This document shows, piece by piece, positions 52,689 through 61,692 of a stretch of DNA of 64,000 bases (position 1 is the stretch's first letter; each line of letters begins with the position of its first letter). This DNA comes from Sellimonas caecigallum (GTDB lineage Bacteria > Bacillota > Clostridia > Lachnospirales > Lachnospiraceae), in assembly GCF_045038405.1 (NCBI RefSeq), contig NZ_CP173660.1, positions 248,001 to 312,000 of the forward strand. Reading direction: 5' to 3'. A program made the translations under genes and the position numbers. The notes under the pieces were generated by a model, which saw only the letters and a program-made list of their open reading frames with translations, ran no database searches and had not been told where the DNA came from.

Positions 52689-52738
52689 ATAATATCACGT
52701 ATTCTTACGTATGTCAATATTTTACGTAATTTTACGTA
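52689..52738 (-). promoter_or_regulatory. hicAB promoter with four phased ACGTA operators
   Basis: Minus-strand promoter TTGACA (52712-52717), 17 bases, TATTAT (52689-52694). ACGTA motifs begin at 52697, 52707, 52724 and 52734: two pairs, each spaced exactly 10 bp, one in the spacer and one just upstream of the -35. This suits cooperative binding by the HicB ribbon-helix-helix. Confidence 0.8.
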
Positions 52739-52787
52739 TTATCTTGCCTTTCCAGACTGCTTAATGAATGGAAAAATTAAAATAAGC

Positions 52788-52818
52788 GGCACTCTGTTTT
52801 TACAAAGTACCGCTTAAG
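52788..52818 (-). terminator. Probable terminator of the NifU-like/GGGtGRT operon
   Basis: AAGCGG-T-ACT/AGT-G-CCGCTT stem followed by ATTTTAATTTTT on the minus strand, about 115 bases after the stop. Confidence 0.6.
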
Positions 52819-52819
52819 A

Positions 52820-52891
52820 TTAACAAATGACTATTAACAAATAATGTACAAATAGTATACAAATGTACTAGTATTTTCTACTCTTTGTTAA
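52820..52891. repeat. Short ACAAAT direct repeats inside an inverted repeat
   Basis: ACAAAT begins at 52823, 52837, 52848 and 52859. The outer arms TTAACAAA (about 52820) and TTTGTTAA (about 52884) are inverted. It lies between the GGGtGRT stop and the terminator hairpin. Confidence 0.5.
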
Positions 52892-52930
52892 TTTTAACTA
52901 CTTCTATAAATCCCGAAAATACGGCATTTA

Positions 52931-53941
52931 TTAGAACTTTCCTTCTTTAGCAGCTTCCTCAATGGCAACTGCAACAGCTACTGTCATACCAACCATCGGG
53001 TTGTTTCCTGCTCCGATGAGACCCATCATTTCTACGTGAGCCGGTACGGAAGAGGATCCTGCAAACTGTGCGTCAGAATGCATACGTCCAAGTGTGTCTG
53101 TCATACCGTAGGAAGCCGGTCCTGCTGCCATGTTGTCCGGGTGAAGAGTACGTCCTGTACCGCCGCCGGATGCTACAGAGAAGTATTTCTTTCCTGCTTC
53201 TACGCATTCTTTTTTGTATGTACCTGCAACTGGATGCTGGAAACGTGTCGGGTTTGTAGAGTTACCTGTGATGGATACGTCTACTCCTTCTTTCCACATG
53301 ATGGCAACACCTTCACGAACATCGTTTGCTCCGTAGCAGTTTACTTTGGAACGAAGTCCATTTGAGTAAGATGTACGGGATACTTCTTTGAGTTCGCCTG
53401 TGTAATAATCATATTCAGTCTGTACGTATGTGAATCCATTGATTCTGGAAATGATCTTTGCAGCATCTTTTCCAAGACCGTTCAGGATAACACGAAGCGG
53501 TTTTTTACGTACTTTGTTTGCTTTTTCTGCAATACCGATAGCACCTTCTGCCGCTGCAAAAGACTCATGTCCTGCAAGGAATGCGAAACAGTCTGTCTCT
53601 TCTTCCAGAAGCATTTTTCCGAGGTTACCATGTCCAAGACCTACTTTTCTCTGATCTGCTACAGATCCCGGAATACAGAAAGCCTGAAGTCCTTCACCGA
53701 TCGCTGCCGCTGCATCTGCTGCTCTTTTGCATCCTTTTTTGATTGCGATCGCTGCACCTACGATGTAAGCCCAGCAAGCATTTTCAAAACAGATCGGCTG
53801 AATGCCTTTTACCTGGTTGTAAACGTCCAGACCGGCATCTTTTGTGATCTTTTCTGCTTCTTCGATGGAAGCGATTCCATAGCTGTTTAATACAGCATTG
53901 ATTTTATCAATTCGTCTTTCATATGATTCAAATAAAGCCAT
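52931..53941 (-). CDS. GGGtGRT family protein, unknown function
   Basis: 336 residues, the normal length of the family (PF14057), named for its motif; here SGGGTGRTLHPDN with the motif at 259-265. Other conserved-looking parts are GHESFAAAEGAIGIAEKANK near 124-143, GNSTNPTRFQHPVAGTYKKE near 226-245 and the C-terminal MGLIGAGNNPMVGMTVAVAVAIEEAAK. Seven Cys are present (51, 56, 71, 89, 118, 202, 246). No signal peptide. It follows a NifU-like scaffold gene by 20 bases; that pairing suggests iron-sulfur biology, but no activity is known to me. Confidence 0.92.
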   Translation of the reverse strand: MALFESYERRIDKINAVLNSYGIASIEEAEKITKDAGLDVYNQVKGIQPICFENACWAYIVGAAIAIKKGCKRAADAAAAIGEGLQAFCIPGSVADQRKVGLGHGNLGKMLLEEETDCFAFLAGHESFAAAEGAIGIAEKANKVRKKPLRVILNGLGKDAAKIISRINGFTYVQTEYDYYTGELKEVSRTSYSNGLRSKVNCYGANDVREGVAIMWKEGVDVSITGNSTNPTRFQHPVAGTYKKECVEAGKKYFSVASGGGTGRTLHPDNMAAGPASYGMTDTLGRMHSDAQFAGSSSVPAHVEMMGLIGAGNNPMVGMTVAVAVAIEEAAKEGKF

Positions 53942-53961
53942 TTCTAAAGTCCTCCTCTCGC

Positions 53962-54654
53962 CTATTCCTGTCTTGGGTCGATGATCTTCACTGCATCATC
54001 CACACGGCCATACTGTCCCTGTGCTTTTTCCCATGCTTCGTTCGGTGTATCGCCTTTCTTGATGAAATCTGTGAATTTTCCGAGGCTTACGAACTTGTAG
54101 CCAATGATTTCATTGTTTTCATCCAGTGCGATTCCTGTAACGTATCCTTCTGCCATTTCCAGGTAACGTGGTCCTTTTGCAAGTGTTCCGTACATAGTTC
54201 CAACCTGAGAACGAAGACCTTTTCCTAAATCTTCCAGACCTGCTCCAATCGGAAGTCCATCTTCAGAGAATGCACTCTGTGTACGTCCGTAAACGATCTG
54301 AAGGAATAATTCTCTCATCGCTGTGTTGATAGCATCACATACAAGGTCTGTATTTAATGCTTCGAGAATTGTTTTTCCCGGAAGGATTTCAGAAGCCATA
54401 GCTGCTGAATGTGTCATACCGGAGCATCCGATCGTTTCTACCAGTGCTTCCTGAATGATTCCGTCTTTTACATTCAGTGTAAGTTTACATGTTCCCTGCT
54501 GCGGAGCACACCAGCCTACACCATGTGTCAAACCGGAAATATCTTTGATTTCTTTTGCCTGTACCCATTTTGCTTCTTCTGGGATCGGCGCTGGTCCGTG
54601 ATTTGCGCCCTGAGCAACCGGGCACATCATTTCTACTTCGTGTGAATAAATCAT
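53962..54654 (-). CDS. NifU/IscU-like Fe-S scaffold-type protein
   Basis: 230 residues, longer than IscU (about 130). Three Cys match the IscU cluster ligands in order: Cys56 in QGTCKLTL, Cys77 in ETIGCSGMTHSAAMASE, and Cys106 in TDLVCDAIN; two extra are Cys11 and Cys49. After about residue 120 the sequence leaves the IscU pattern and holds a Gly-rich stretch and an extra domain. No iscS or sufBCD is adjacent. It is first in a two-gene operon with the GGGtGRT protein, behind a TTGACG-17-GAAAAT promoter-like sequence near 54735-54765. Confidence 0.85.
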   Translation of the reverse strand: MIYSHEVEMMCPVAQGANHGPAPIPEEAKWVQAKEIKDISGLTHGVGWCAPQQGTCKLTLNVKDGIIQEALVETIGCSGMTHSAAMASEILPGKTILEALNTDLVCDAINTAMRELFLQIVYGRTQSAFSEDGLPIGAGLEDLGKGLRSQVGTMYGTLAKGPRYLEMAEGYVTGIALDENNEIIGYKFVSLGKFTDFIKKGDTPNEAWEKAQGQYGRVDDAVKIIDPRQE

Positions 54655-54794
54655 CTTAAAGGACTCCTTTCAACTATGTGTATTCTTTCCTACGGACTGT
54701 CTTCCTGCGTCAGCCCGTATTCACGTTAATTTTCTCACAAATCTCTCTTCCCGTCAATTAGCTACTTACACAAAAAACGGCTTTTTCGACAGGT

Positions 54795-56057
54795 TTATGC
54801 ATGCAGAAGTGCTTCCCTGAGAAGGATCAATCCGCGCGCTACGGCATACTCTCTGTTCTTCTCTCTGTTTCCGGTAAACTGGTATTTTTCGACAACTGTG
54901 TTTCCCCGGACACAGCATCCGATATAGACGAGTCCTACCGGTTTTTCTTCTGTTCCTCCGTCCGGACCTGCGATACCCGTGACTGCAATAGATGCATCTG
55001 CCCCTGTCGCCTGACAGGCGCCTCTTGCCATGGCTTCCGCTGTCTCCCGGCTGACTGCACCGTGTGCTTTCAGTATCCCGTGCGGCACTCCGAGAATCTT
55101 TTCTTTTGCTTCGTTTGAGTATGTGACATGCGCCTCGTTTAACACTTCGGACGCTCCCGGCACATTGATGATACGGCCGGACAAAAGTCCTCCTGTACAA
55201 GATTCTGCCGTCGTAACTGTCATCTTCTTTTCTTTTAGCAGCTGCACAACAGCCTGCTCCAGTGTCACTTCTTCTTTTGTCGTATAGACATGATCTCCGA
55301 ATCTGCGCAGAAGTTCATCGACCAATGGACGCATAAGTTCCTGTGCTGTCTTCTCATCTTTTGCCTTTGCGGTCACGCGGAAGTGGACTTCTCCTGTCTT
55401 TGCATACGGTGCAAGTGTTGGGTTGGACTGGGCGTCCATCAGATCAGCCACCATTGTCTCCGCCCGGCTTTCCCCTATGGAGCAGACTTTTACCATACAC
55501 GAATAGATCCCATCCGGCTGTAGTTTGCCCAGGTAAGGAGCAATCTGCCTGTCAAACATCGGTATGCACTCGTTCGGCGGTCCTGGTATCAGAATCGCCA
55601 TCTTTCCGGCATACTCTGTCCCTTCCTCCCCGGTAATGATAAGCCCCGGCGCTGTGCCGTTGGCATTTTCCACCACTTTTGCCCCCTCCGGGACAAGGGC
55701 CTGCTTCCAGTTATTCTCCGTGATCTTGTGACCAGAATGATTCTTCTGAAAGAAATCCATGATCCGTTCTTTCGTATGAAGGTCTTCGTAAAGTTTTTTC
55801 CCAAACACCTTTGCCGTCACTTCTTTTGTCAAGTCATCCTTTGTAGGCCCAAGTCCTCCTGTAAGGATTACCACATCCGAACGTCCAAGTGCGCGGCGTA
55901 TCGTCTCTTCCATGCGTTCTTCGTTGTCCCCTACCGAATTCTGGTAATATAAAGACAAACCCAGCAGAGCACATTTCTCTGCCAGGTAAGCTGCATTGGT
56001 ATTCACGATATTGCCGAGCAGGATTTCGGTCCCTACAGAAATCAGCTCTGCAACCAT
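54795..56057 (-). CDS. cinA: CinA family protein (competence/damage-inducible; NMN deamidase domain)
   Basis: 420 residues. N-terminal MoaB/MoeA-like COG1058 domain (ELISVGTEILLGNIVNTNAAYLAEK; VILTGGLGPTKDDLT near 60; IPGPPNECIPMF near 160), known to have ADP-ribose pyrophosphatase activity in relatives. C-terminal CinA domain, TTAESCTGGLLSGRIINVPGASEV near 285 and VTGIAGPDGGTEEKPVG near 365, with NMN amidohydrolase activity in relatives. It starts one base after the pgsA stop with GGAGG inside pgsA, so the two are coupled. recA often follows in Clostridia but not here. Confidence 0.95.
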   Translation of the reverse strand: MVAELISVGTEILLGNIVNTNAAYLAEKCALLGLSLYYQNSVGDNEERMEETIRRALGRSDVVILTGGLGPTKDDLTKEVTAKVFGKKLYEDLHTKERIMDFFQKNHSGHKITENNWKQALVPEGAKVVENANGTAPGLIITGEEGTEYAGKMAILIPGPPNECIPMFDRQIAPYLGKLQPDGIYSCMVKVCSIGESRAETMVADLMDAQSNPTLAPYAKTGEVHFRVTAKAKDEKTAQELMRPLVDELLRRFGDHVYTTKEEVTLEQAVVQLLKEKKMTVTTAESCTGGLLSGRIINVPGASEVLNEAHVTYSNEAKEKILGVPHGILKAHGAVSRETAEAMARGACQATGADASIAVTGIAGPDGGTEEKPVGLVYIGCCVRGNTVVEKYQFTGNREKNREYAVARGLILLREALLHA

Positions 56058-56058
56058 G

Positions 56059-56604
56059 TTACATACCTCCCTTTGTCAACACTTCTTTGTTCTTTGCGAT
56101 ATAATCGATCAATGATACGACTGTAAGAATCAGCGCCAGGTATATCAGCACTGTCTCGATTGTCTGAGCCACGCCACCAGGAAGATCCAGGATCAGGAAA
56201 ATGATCATGAACATCTGGGATACAGTCTTAAATTTTCCCCAGTAGCTTGCCGCGATCACAATACCATTATCGGATGCCACAAGGCGGAATCCGCTGATGA
56301 TGAATTCCCGGCTGATGATCACGATGACGATCCATGCCGGCAGTTTGTCCATCGGGATCAGGCAGATCATGGCAGATCCGACAAGGAGCTTGTCCGCCAA
56401 TGGATCCATAAATTTCCCAAAATTTGTTACAAGATTGTATTTTCTGGCAATCTTTCCGTCCAACATATCGGTAAGACTTGCCACACAGAAAATTGCAAGC
56501 GCAATGTAGTTGCTGTAATCTCCTCCAATGTCCGTCAGCATGAAAACGACGAAAAACGGAATCATGATCACACGCAGCACCGTCAGTTTGTTTGGCAGAT
56601 TCAT
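56059..56604 (-). CDS. pgsA: CDP-diacylglycerol--glycerol-3-phosphate 3-phosphatidyltransferase
   Basis: 181-residue membrane enzyme, committed step to phosphatidylglycerol. The CDP-alcohol phosphotransferase motif is complete: DMLDGKIARKYNLVTNFGKFMDPLADK near residues 46-72 (D-G-x2-A-R-x8-G-x3-D-x3-D). Four or five membrane segments. MNLPNKLTVLRV opening is typical. It lies one base after rimO and supplies the substrate for the cardiolipin synthase at 26-27.6 kb. Confidence 0.96.
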   Translation of the reverse strand: MNLPNKLTVLRVIMIPFFVVFMLTDIGGDYSNYIALAIFCVASLTDMLDGKIARKYNLVTNFGKFMDPLADKLLVGSAMICLIPMDKLPAWIVIVIISREFIISGFRLVASDNGIVIAASYWGKFKTVSQMFMIIFLILDLPGGVAQTIETVLIYLALILTVVSLIDYIAKNKEVLTKGGM

Positions 56605-56605
56605 T

Positions 56606-57928
56606 TTACATCAACTCTCCTATCAAATCGTATTCACATGCACCTGTCACTTTCACTTTCGCAAAATCTCCGGACATCAGTTCTTCATCTGTATTGACAA
56701 AAATCAGTCCGTCCACATTCGGTGCATCTTTGTAAGTTCTCCCTACATAAGCATTTTCATCTGCTACTTTTCCCTCGATCATGACGAGCATTTCTTTTCC
56801 GATCATACTCTCTGCCTGTTCAAAAGCGATTTCCTGCTGAAGTTCCATCAGCTCTGCCTGCCTGTCCTCCTTGACACTTTCCTCGATCTGGTCTGGCATA
56901 ACAGCTGCAGGAGTGTCTTCTTCCGGCGAATAAGTAAAGACTCCCAGGCGGTCAAATTCCATCTCGTCGACAAAGTCCATCAGTTCTTCATGCTGATCCT
57001 GTGTCTCGCCCGGGAACCCTGTGATAAGCGTCGTCCGGATCGCGATATCAGGGATCTCTTTTCTGAGCCTTTCGATGATCTGAATCAGCTCCTCCTTCGA
57101 CGTTCTTCTGCCCATCCGCTTTAAGATACCGTCACTTGCATGCTGGATCGGAAGATCCAGATAGTGGCAGATCTTCTGTTCTTCTTTGATAACCTGGATC
57201 AGCTCTTCCGTGATTTCTTCCGGATAACAGTAAAGGATCCGGATCCAGCGGATACCGCTGATCTTGCACAGATTCCGAAGAAGTTCCGGCAGTTTTTTCT
57301 CTCCGTAGATGTCTTTTCCGTAAAGCGTCGTCTCCTGGGCCACAAGGATGAGCTCTTTGACCCCGTCCTCCGCCAGCTGCCGTGCCTCTTTTAGGAGGCG
57401 CTCCATCGGAACACTCCGGAAGTTCCCTCTGATCTTCGGAATGATGCAGTACGTACAGTGTTTGTCACATCCCTCCGCAATCTTCAGGTACGCGTAGTGA
57501 CCTCCTGTCGTCACAAGTCTGTGGGTATCTACCTCCGGCAGAGCATCCAGCGACTCCATCTTCAAATAGGAATGCCCTTTCAGCGCCTCATCCACAGCAT
57601 CCAGAATGTGATCGTAAGAAGCTGTTCCAAGGACAGCATCTACTTCCGGGATCTCCGTGATGATCTCTTCTTTATAGCGCTCTGCCATACATCCGGTAAC
57701 GATCAGCGCCTTCAACGTGCCGGAATGTTTGTATTCTGCCATCTGCAGGATTGTCTCCACGCTTTCTTCCTTCGCATCGTGGATAAAACAGCAAGTATTC
57801 ACAATAATGATATCTGCCTTGTCTTCTTCCTCCACCATCTGATACCCTCTGGATGCCAGCATCCCGATCATCACTTCAGAGTCTGCAAGGTTTTTATCAC
57901 ATCCAAGTGATACAAATAAGATATTCAT
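56606..57928 (-). CDS. rimO: Ribosomal protein S12 methylthiotransferase RimO
   Basis: 440 residues, adds a methylthio group to Asp88 of S12. N-terminal UPF0004 domain with three cluster Cys (SLGCDKN near 8, NTCCFI near 46, VTGCMAE near 81), radical SAM Cys in EGCDKHCTYCIIPKIRG near 150, and a C-terminal TRAM domain. GCDKN together with the SVPMERLLKEA string marks RimO rather than MiaB. AGGAGAG precedes the ATG. In the rpoZ-rimO-pgsA-cinA cluster. Confidence 0.96.
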   Translation of the reverse strand: MNILFVSLGCDKNLADSEVMIGMLASRGYQMVEEEDKADIIIVNTCCFIHDAKEESVETILQMAEYKHSGTLKALIVTGCMAERYKEEIITEIPEVDAVLGTASYDHILDAVDEALKGHSYLKMESLDALPEVDTHRLVTTGGHYAYLKIAEGCDKHCTYCIIPKIRGNFRSVPMERLLKEARQLAEDGVKELILVAQETTLYGKDIYGEKKLPELLRNLCKISGIRWIRILYCYPEEITEELIQVIKEEQKICHYLDLPIQHASDGILKRMGRRTSKEELIQIIERLRKEIPDIAIRTTLITGFPGETQDQHEELMDFVDEMEFDRLGVFTYSPEEDTPAAVMPDQIEESVKEDRQAELMELQQEIAFEQAESMIGKEMLVMIEGKVADENAYVGRTYKDAPNVDGLIFVNTDEELMSGDFAKVKVTGACEYDLIGELM

Positions 57929-57999
57929 GTACTCTCTCCTGACATTTCATGAGGCAGATACTTAACCAAAAAGCACCTGCCTCTTTTTCCATTTGTTTC

Positions 58000-58245
58000 T
58001 TATTCTTCTTCGGAATCTTCTCCGAGTATTTTCAATTTGGCATTGTTCATCTCATCGATCGCGATGGAAAGCGGCTTTTCTCCGTCTTTCGCCGGCACGA
58101 GCGGATCTGCGTGATCGATCAGCTGTCTTGCCCGTTTTGCTGTAGCCAGCACGATAGAGTAACGGCTGTTGACGATCTTTGTCTCGCCTTCTTCAACGTC
58201 CTGATTTACTACCTTCATTAAATCTGTGTAAGATGGATGCAGCAT
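58000..58245 (-). CDS. rpoZ: RNA polymerase omega subunit
   Basis: 81 residues. MLHPSYTDLMKVVN is followed by the conserved SRYSIVLATAKRARQLID (about 27-44) and PLSIAIDEMNNAKLKI. Helps assemble RNA polymerase around beta-prime. The acidic end (EDSEEE) is common in Clostridia. GGAG lies nine bases before the ATG. 24 bases downstream of gmk on the same strand. Confidence 0.96.
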   Translation of the reverse strand: MLHPSYTDLMKVVNQDVEEGETKIVNSRYSIVLATAKRARQLIDHADPLVPAKDGEKPLSIAIDEMNNAKLKILGEDSEEE

Positions 58246-58269
58246 AACATCGTTCTCCTTTCAAATTCC

Positions 58270-58890
58270 TTAAAGTTCTCCGAGTTCTTTTCGTATTCTT
58301 TCTATGGACTCCGCATTTCTCACTGTCTTCTTCTTCTCGCTCTGGATCACTGCGTGCAGATCATCCACACATGTCTCCAGCTCGTCATTGACGATAAAGT
58401 AATCGTAAGCCTCGATTCCATCCGCCTCTTCTTTAGCTCTGGAAAGTCTGCCTTCGATGACATCCATCGTCTCGGTCCCTCTTCCAACAAGTCTGCGTTT
58501 CAGCTCCGCTGCATTCGGAGGCGTGATAAAAATCAGAAGTGTCTCCGGAAATTTTTCTTTTACTTTCAAAGCGCCCTGGATCTCAATCTCCAGTATCACA
58601 TCTTTTCCGGCGGCCAACTGCTCCTCCACATAAGAGCGCGGTGTCCCATAATAATTGTCAACATATCTAGCATACTCTATTAACTCGTCTTGTGCAATCA
58701 TTTTTTCAAATTCTTCTGTTTCTTTGAAAAAATATTCTCTTCCGTCCTGCTCGCCTTCTCTTGGCTTTCTCGTAGTAGCAGAAATGGAAAGAGCGTAATT
58801 GTCATATTTTTCCATAAGCCTTTTCATCACAGTTCCTTTGCCAGCTCCGGAAAATCCGGACAATACGATCAAAATCCCCTTCTGATCCAT
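58270..58890 (-). CDS. gmk: Guanylate kinase
   Basis: 206 residues. P-loop LSGFSGAGKGTVMKRL at about 9-24, GMP-binding TRKPREGEQDGREYFF near 41-56 and YYGTPRSYVEE near 82. Converts GMP to GDP, setting GTP and (p)ppGpp precursor pools. Phe replaces the more usual Pro in the P-loop (GFSGAGKGT), also seen in relatives. The usual remA (DUF370) gene between yicC and gmk is absent; only 22 bases separate them. Confidence 0.97.
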   Translation of the reverse strand: MDQKGILIVLSGFSGAGKGTVMKRLMEKYDNYALSISATTRKPREGEQDGREYFFKETEEFEKMIAQDELIEYARYVDNYYGTPRSYVEEQLAAGKDVILEIEIQGALKVKEKFPETLLIFITPPNAAELKRRLVGRGTETMDVIEGRLSRAKEEADGIEAYDYFIVNDELETCVDDLHAVIQSEKKKTVRNAESIERIRKELGEL

Positions 58891-58912
58891 AGTCTTCTTC
58901 CTCTCATCTCTC

Positions 58913-59791
58913 TTATTCTATATTCTGTATCTGTTCGCGTACTTTTTCAATCTCAGTCTTCAGCTCGATAGCCAGATTCGATACTTCTAGATCGTTGGCT
59001 TTCGAAAGGATCGTGTTAGCCTCGCGATTCATCTCCTGGGCGATAAAATCCAGCTTCCTGCCGATTCCTTCCCCGGATACAAGTGTTGCCTTCATGTGGT
59101 CGATATGGCTTTTCAGGCGGACAACTTCCTCATCCGTGCAAATCTTATCTGCAAAAAGTACAACTTCCGCAGCGATCCTTCCTTCCTCCATCTGTGCATC
59201 GCCAAGCAGTTCTTTTACCTTTTCTTCCAGCTTTTCTCTGTATTCTGCGAGAATCTGTGGAGAGCGCTCCTCTACTTTGGAAACGACCTGCCTCATACCG
59301 TCCAGTTTTCCGATCAGATCCTCCTGAAGTTTTCTGCCTTCCACCTCTCTTGTCTCCACAAAACGGCTGCATGCTGCACTGAGCGCCTGTCTGAGACTGC
59401 TCCACAGAGCCTCCTCATCCACAGCCTGTTCTTCCATCGTCAAAATTTCCGGATACCGTGACAGCGTGGAGACACGGATATCATTTTCCAGCCCGAATTT
59501 TTCTTCCATCTGTCTGAGATATCCCAAATATTCAGAAGCCAGCGCCTCATTGTACTTCAGCGATACCTGACTTTCGGAAAGATCTTCGTAAGAGATAAAA
59601 ATATCTACCTTCCCCCTGCTTACATATTCTTTCAAAAGGTTTCGAATGGATGTCTCAAAAAAATTAAGCTTCTTTGGCATGCGTATATTCACATCCAGAT
59701 ACCGGTGGTTCACACCCTTCATCTCCACCGTGATTTTCTTTTCTTTATCCTGGATCTCAGCTCTGCCAAAGCCTGTCATACTTTTGATCAT
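58913..59791 (-). CDS. yicC: YicC family endoribonuclease
   Basis: 292 residues. The opening MIKSMTGFGRAE and MKGVNHRYLDVNIRMPKKL near 23-41 are family hallmarks; the DUF1732 C-terminus contains RLKSHIDHMKATL, GRKLDFIAQEMNREANTILSKA and ends IEKVREQIQNIE. Characterised YicC cuts certain small RNAs and mRNAs; no detailed role here. GAGGAAA lies five bases before the ATG. First gene of the long minus-strand cluster, divergent from rqcH across 125 bases. Confidence 0.94.
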   Translation of the reverse strand: MIKSMTGFGRAEIQDKEKKITVEMKGVNHRYLDVNIRMPKKLNFFETSIRNLLKEYVSRGKVDIFISYEDLSESQVSLKYNEALASEYLGYLRQMEEKFGLENDIRVSTLSRYPEILTMEEQAVDEEALWSSLRQALSAACSRFVETREVEGRKLQEDLIGKLDGMRQVVSKVEERSPQILAEYREKLEEKVKELLGDAQMEEGRIAAEVVLFADKICTDEEVVRLKSHIDHMKATLVSGEGIGRKLDFIAQEMNREANTILSKANDLEVSNLAIELKTEIEKVREQIQNIE

Positions 59792-59916
59792 TGTACTTTC
59801 CTCGTCTTATTCTTCTTTTTTGGCTTACAGCTCATTATTTTTCATTATAAGTCATTTAAAATTTTGCGTCAACTGTGTTATACTGTAAAACAGACCAGAA
59901 AAAAGGAGAGACAAAT

Positions 59917-61659
59917 ATGGCATTTGACGGAATTACCATTGCAAATATTGTAAAAGACCTGAAGACTTCCCTTCTGGACGGGCGAATCTCCAAGATCGCC
60001 CAGCCGGAAGCGGACGAGCTTCTGCTTACTATAAAGAAACCGGACGGACAAAGGCGGCTCTACATCTCCGCCAGTGCCTCCCTTCCGCTCATATATCTGA
60101 CAGATGAGAACAAACCAAGCCCATTTACCGCCCCAAACTTCTGTATGCTCCTCAGAAAGCATATCGCAAACGGCCGGATCGTCTCCATTACCCAGCCTTC
60201 CCTGGAGCGGATCATCATTTTTGAAATCGAGCATCTAAATGAACTTGGAGACTTGTGCAGAAAAAAACTGATCGTGGAGATCATGGGGAAACACAGCAAT
60301 ATTATTTTCTGTGACTCTGATGACCAGATCATCGACAGCATCAAACACGTCCCGGCCCAGATGAGTTCTGTCCGGGAAGTACTGCCTGGAAGAAAATATT
60401 TTATTCCGGATACGATGCACAAAGCTGATCCTCTTCGCACGTCTGAGGACGGGTTTGCAGATATACTCCGCAACAAACCGATGCCTCTTTCCAAAGCTTT
60501 ATACACCGGGTTCACAGGCCTTAGCCCTGTTGCCGCGGAAGAGATCTGCTATCTCTCCGGTATCGATTCTTCCCTCCCTCCTAGTGAATTGTCCGAGGAT
60601 TATCTGATCCATCTTTTCCGGCAGTTTTCCTTCTTTATGGATCGGATACGGGAAGGCATCTTCTCCCCGTGTATTTATTACCGTGGAAACGAACCGCAGG
60701 AGTTTTCTGCTGTGCCTCTAACCCACCTTACGGACTGCGAATGCCGGCCTTTTGACACGATCTCACAAGTGCTTTCTTCTTACTATGCAGTCAAAAACCG
60801 GATCACACGGATCCGGCAGAAATCTTCTGACCTTCGCCATGTCGTCCAGACAGCTCTTGAGCGGAATCGGAAAAAATTTGACTTGCAGACAAAACAGCTG
60901 AAAGGAACGGAAAAAAGGGATCGATACAAAGTTTACGGAGAACTTCTTCACACATACGGGTACAGCCTGGAACCAGGAGCCAAGGAGCTTACTGCTCTCA
61001 ATTATTACACAAACGAGATGATCACGATCCCTCTGGATGAGACGAAGACACCACAGGAAAATGCCAAGCGCTACTTTGAGAAATACAATAAACAGAAGCG
61101 GACTTTTGAGGCCCTGTCAGAGCTGATCAAGGAGACACAGGACGAGGTGCGTTACCTGGAATCCGTCAGCAGTGCCCTTGATTTTGCCCGGACAGAAGAT
61201 GATCTGGCGCAGATCAAAGAAGAGCTTTCAGAAAGCGGATATGTCCGCCGAAAATTTTCAAAGAAAAAAGTCAAATTCAAGAGTGTGCCCCTGCATTACC
61301 TCTCCAGCGACGGATACGACATGTATGTCGGCAAAAACAATCTCCAGAACGAAGAACTGACTTTCTCATTTGCCAACGGAAACGACTGGTGGTTTCACGC
61401 AAAACAGGTACCAGGCTCCCACGTGATCGTAAAATCCCAGGGCGTTGAAATGCCGGACCGGGTCTTTGAGGAGGCCGGAAAACTTGCCGCCCACTACTCC
61501 AAAAACGCCGGAAGCAAAAAAGTGGAAGTAGACTATATTGAGAAAAAACACATCAAAAAAGTAAAGGGACAAAAACCTGGATTTGTCATCTATCACACAA
61601 ACTACTCCCTGATAGCGGACACCGATATCAGCATGTTAAAAGAGATACCGGAAAAATAA
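59917..61659 (+). CDS. rqcH: RqcH (NFACT family, Rqc2/FbpA homologue)
   Basis: 580 residues. Binds stalled 50S-peptidyl-tRNA and drives alanine tailing for degradation in ribosome quality control; older name fibronectin-binding protein. NFACT-N: MAFDGITIANIVKDL, GRISKIAQPEADELLL near 22 and IVEIMGKHSNIIF near 122; two coiled-coil stretches about 270-300 and 380-430; NFACT-R: YVGKNNLQNEEL, DWWFHAKQVPGSHV near 490 and the final acidic/basic part. The start at 59917 has GGAG eight bases upstream; the frame-open ATG at 59875 has none. No rqcP seen beside it. Confidence 0.95.
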   Translation: MAFDGITIANIVKDLKTSLLDGRISKIAQPEADELLLTIKKPDGQRRLYISASASLPLIYLTDENKPSPFTAPNFCMLLRKHIANGRIVSITQPSLERIIIFEIEHLNELGDLCRKKLIVEIMGKHSNIIFCDSDDQIIDSIKHVPAQMSSVREVLPGRKYFIPDTMHKADPLRTSEDGFADILRNKPMPLSKALYTGFTGLSPVAAEEICYLSGIDSSLPPSELSEDYLIHLFRQFSFFMDRIREGIFSPCIYYRGNEPQEFSAVPLTHLTDCECRPFDTISQVLSSYYAVKNRITRIRQKSSDLRHVVQTALERNRKKFDLQTKQLKGTEKRDRYKVYGELLHTYGYSLEPGAKELTALNYYTNEMITIPLDETKTPQENAKRYFEKYNKQKRTFEALSELIKETQDEVRYLESVSSALDFARTEDDLAQIKEELSESGYVRRKFSKKKVKFKSVPLHYLSSDGYDMYVGKNNLQNEELTFSFANGNDWWFHAKQVPGSHVIVKSQGVEMPDRVFEEAGKLAAHYSKNAGSKKVEVDYIEKKHIKKVKGQKPGFVIYHTNYSLIADTDISMLKEIPEK

Positions 61660-61692
61660 AAGGTATTTACCGCGAACATTTCAAAACTGTGA

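Noticed and set aside
57958..57999. GAGGCAG/CTGCCTC hairpin between rpoZ and rimO as a terminator
   Set aside because: The T tract is on the plus strand, opposite to the genes, so it would not stop the rpoZ-rimO transcript.
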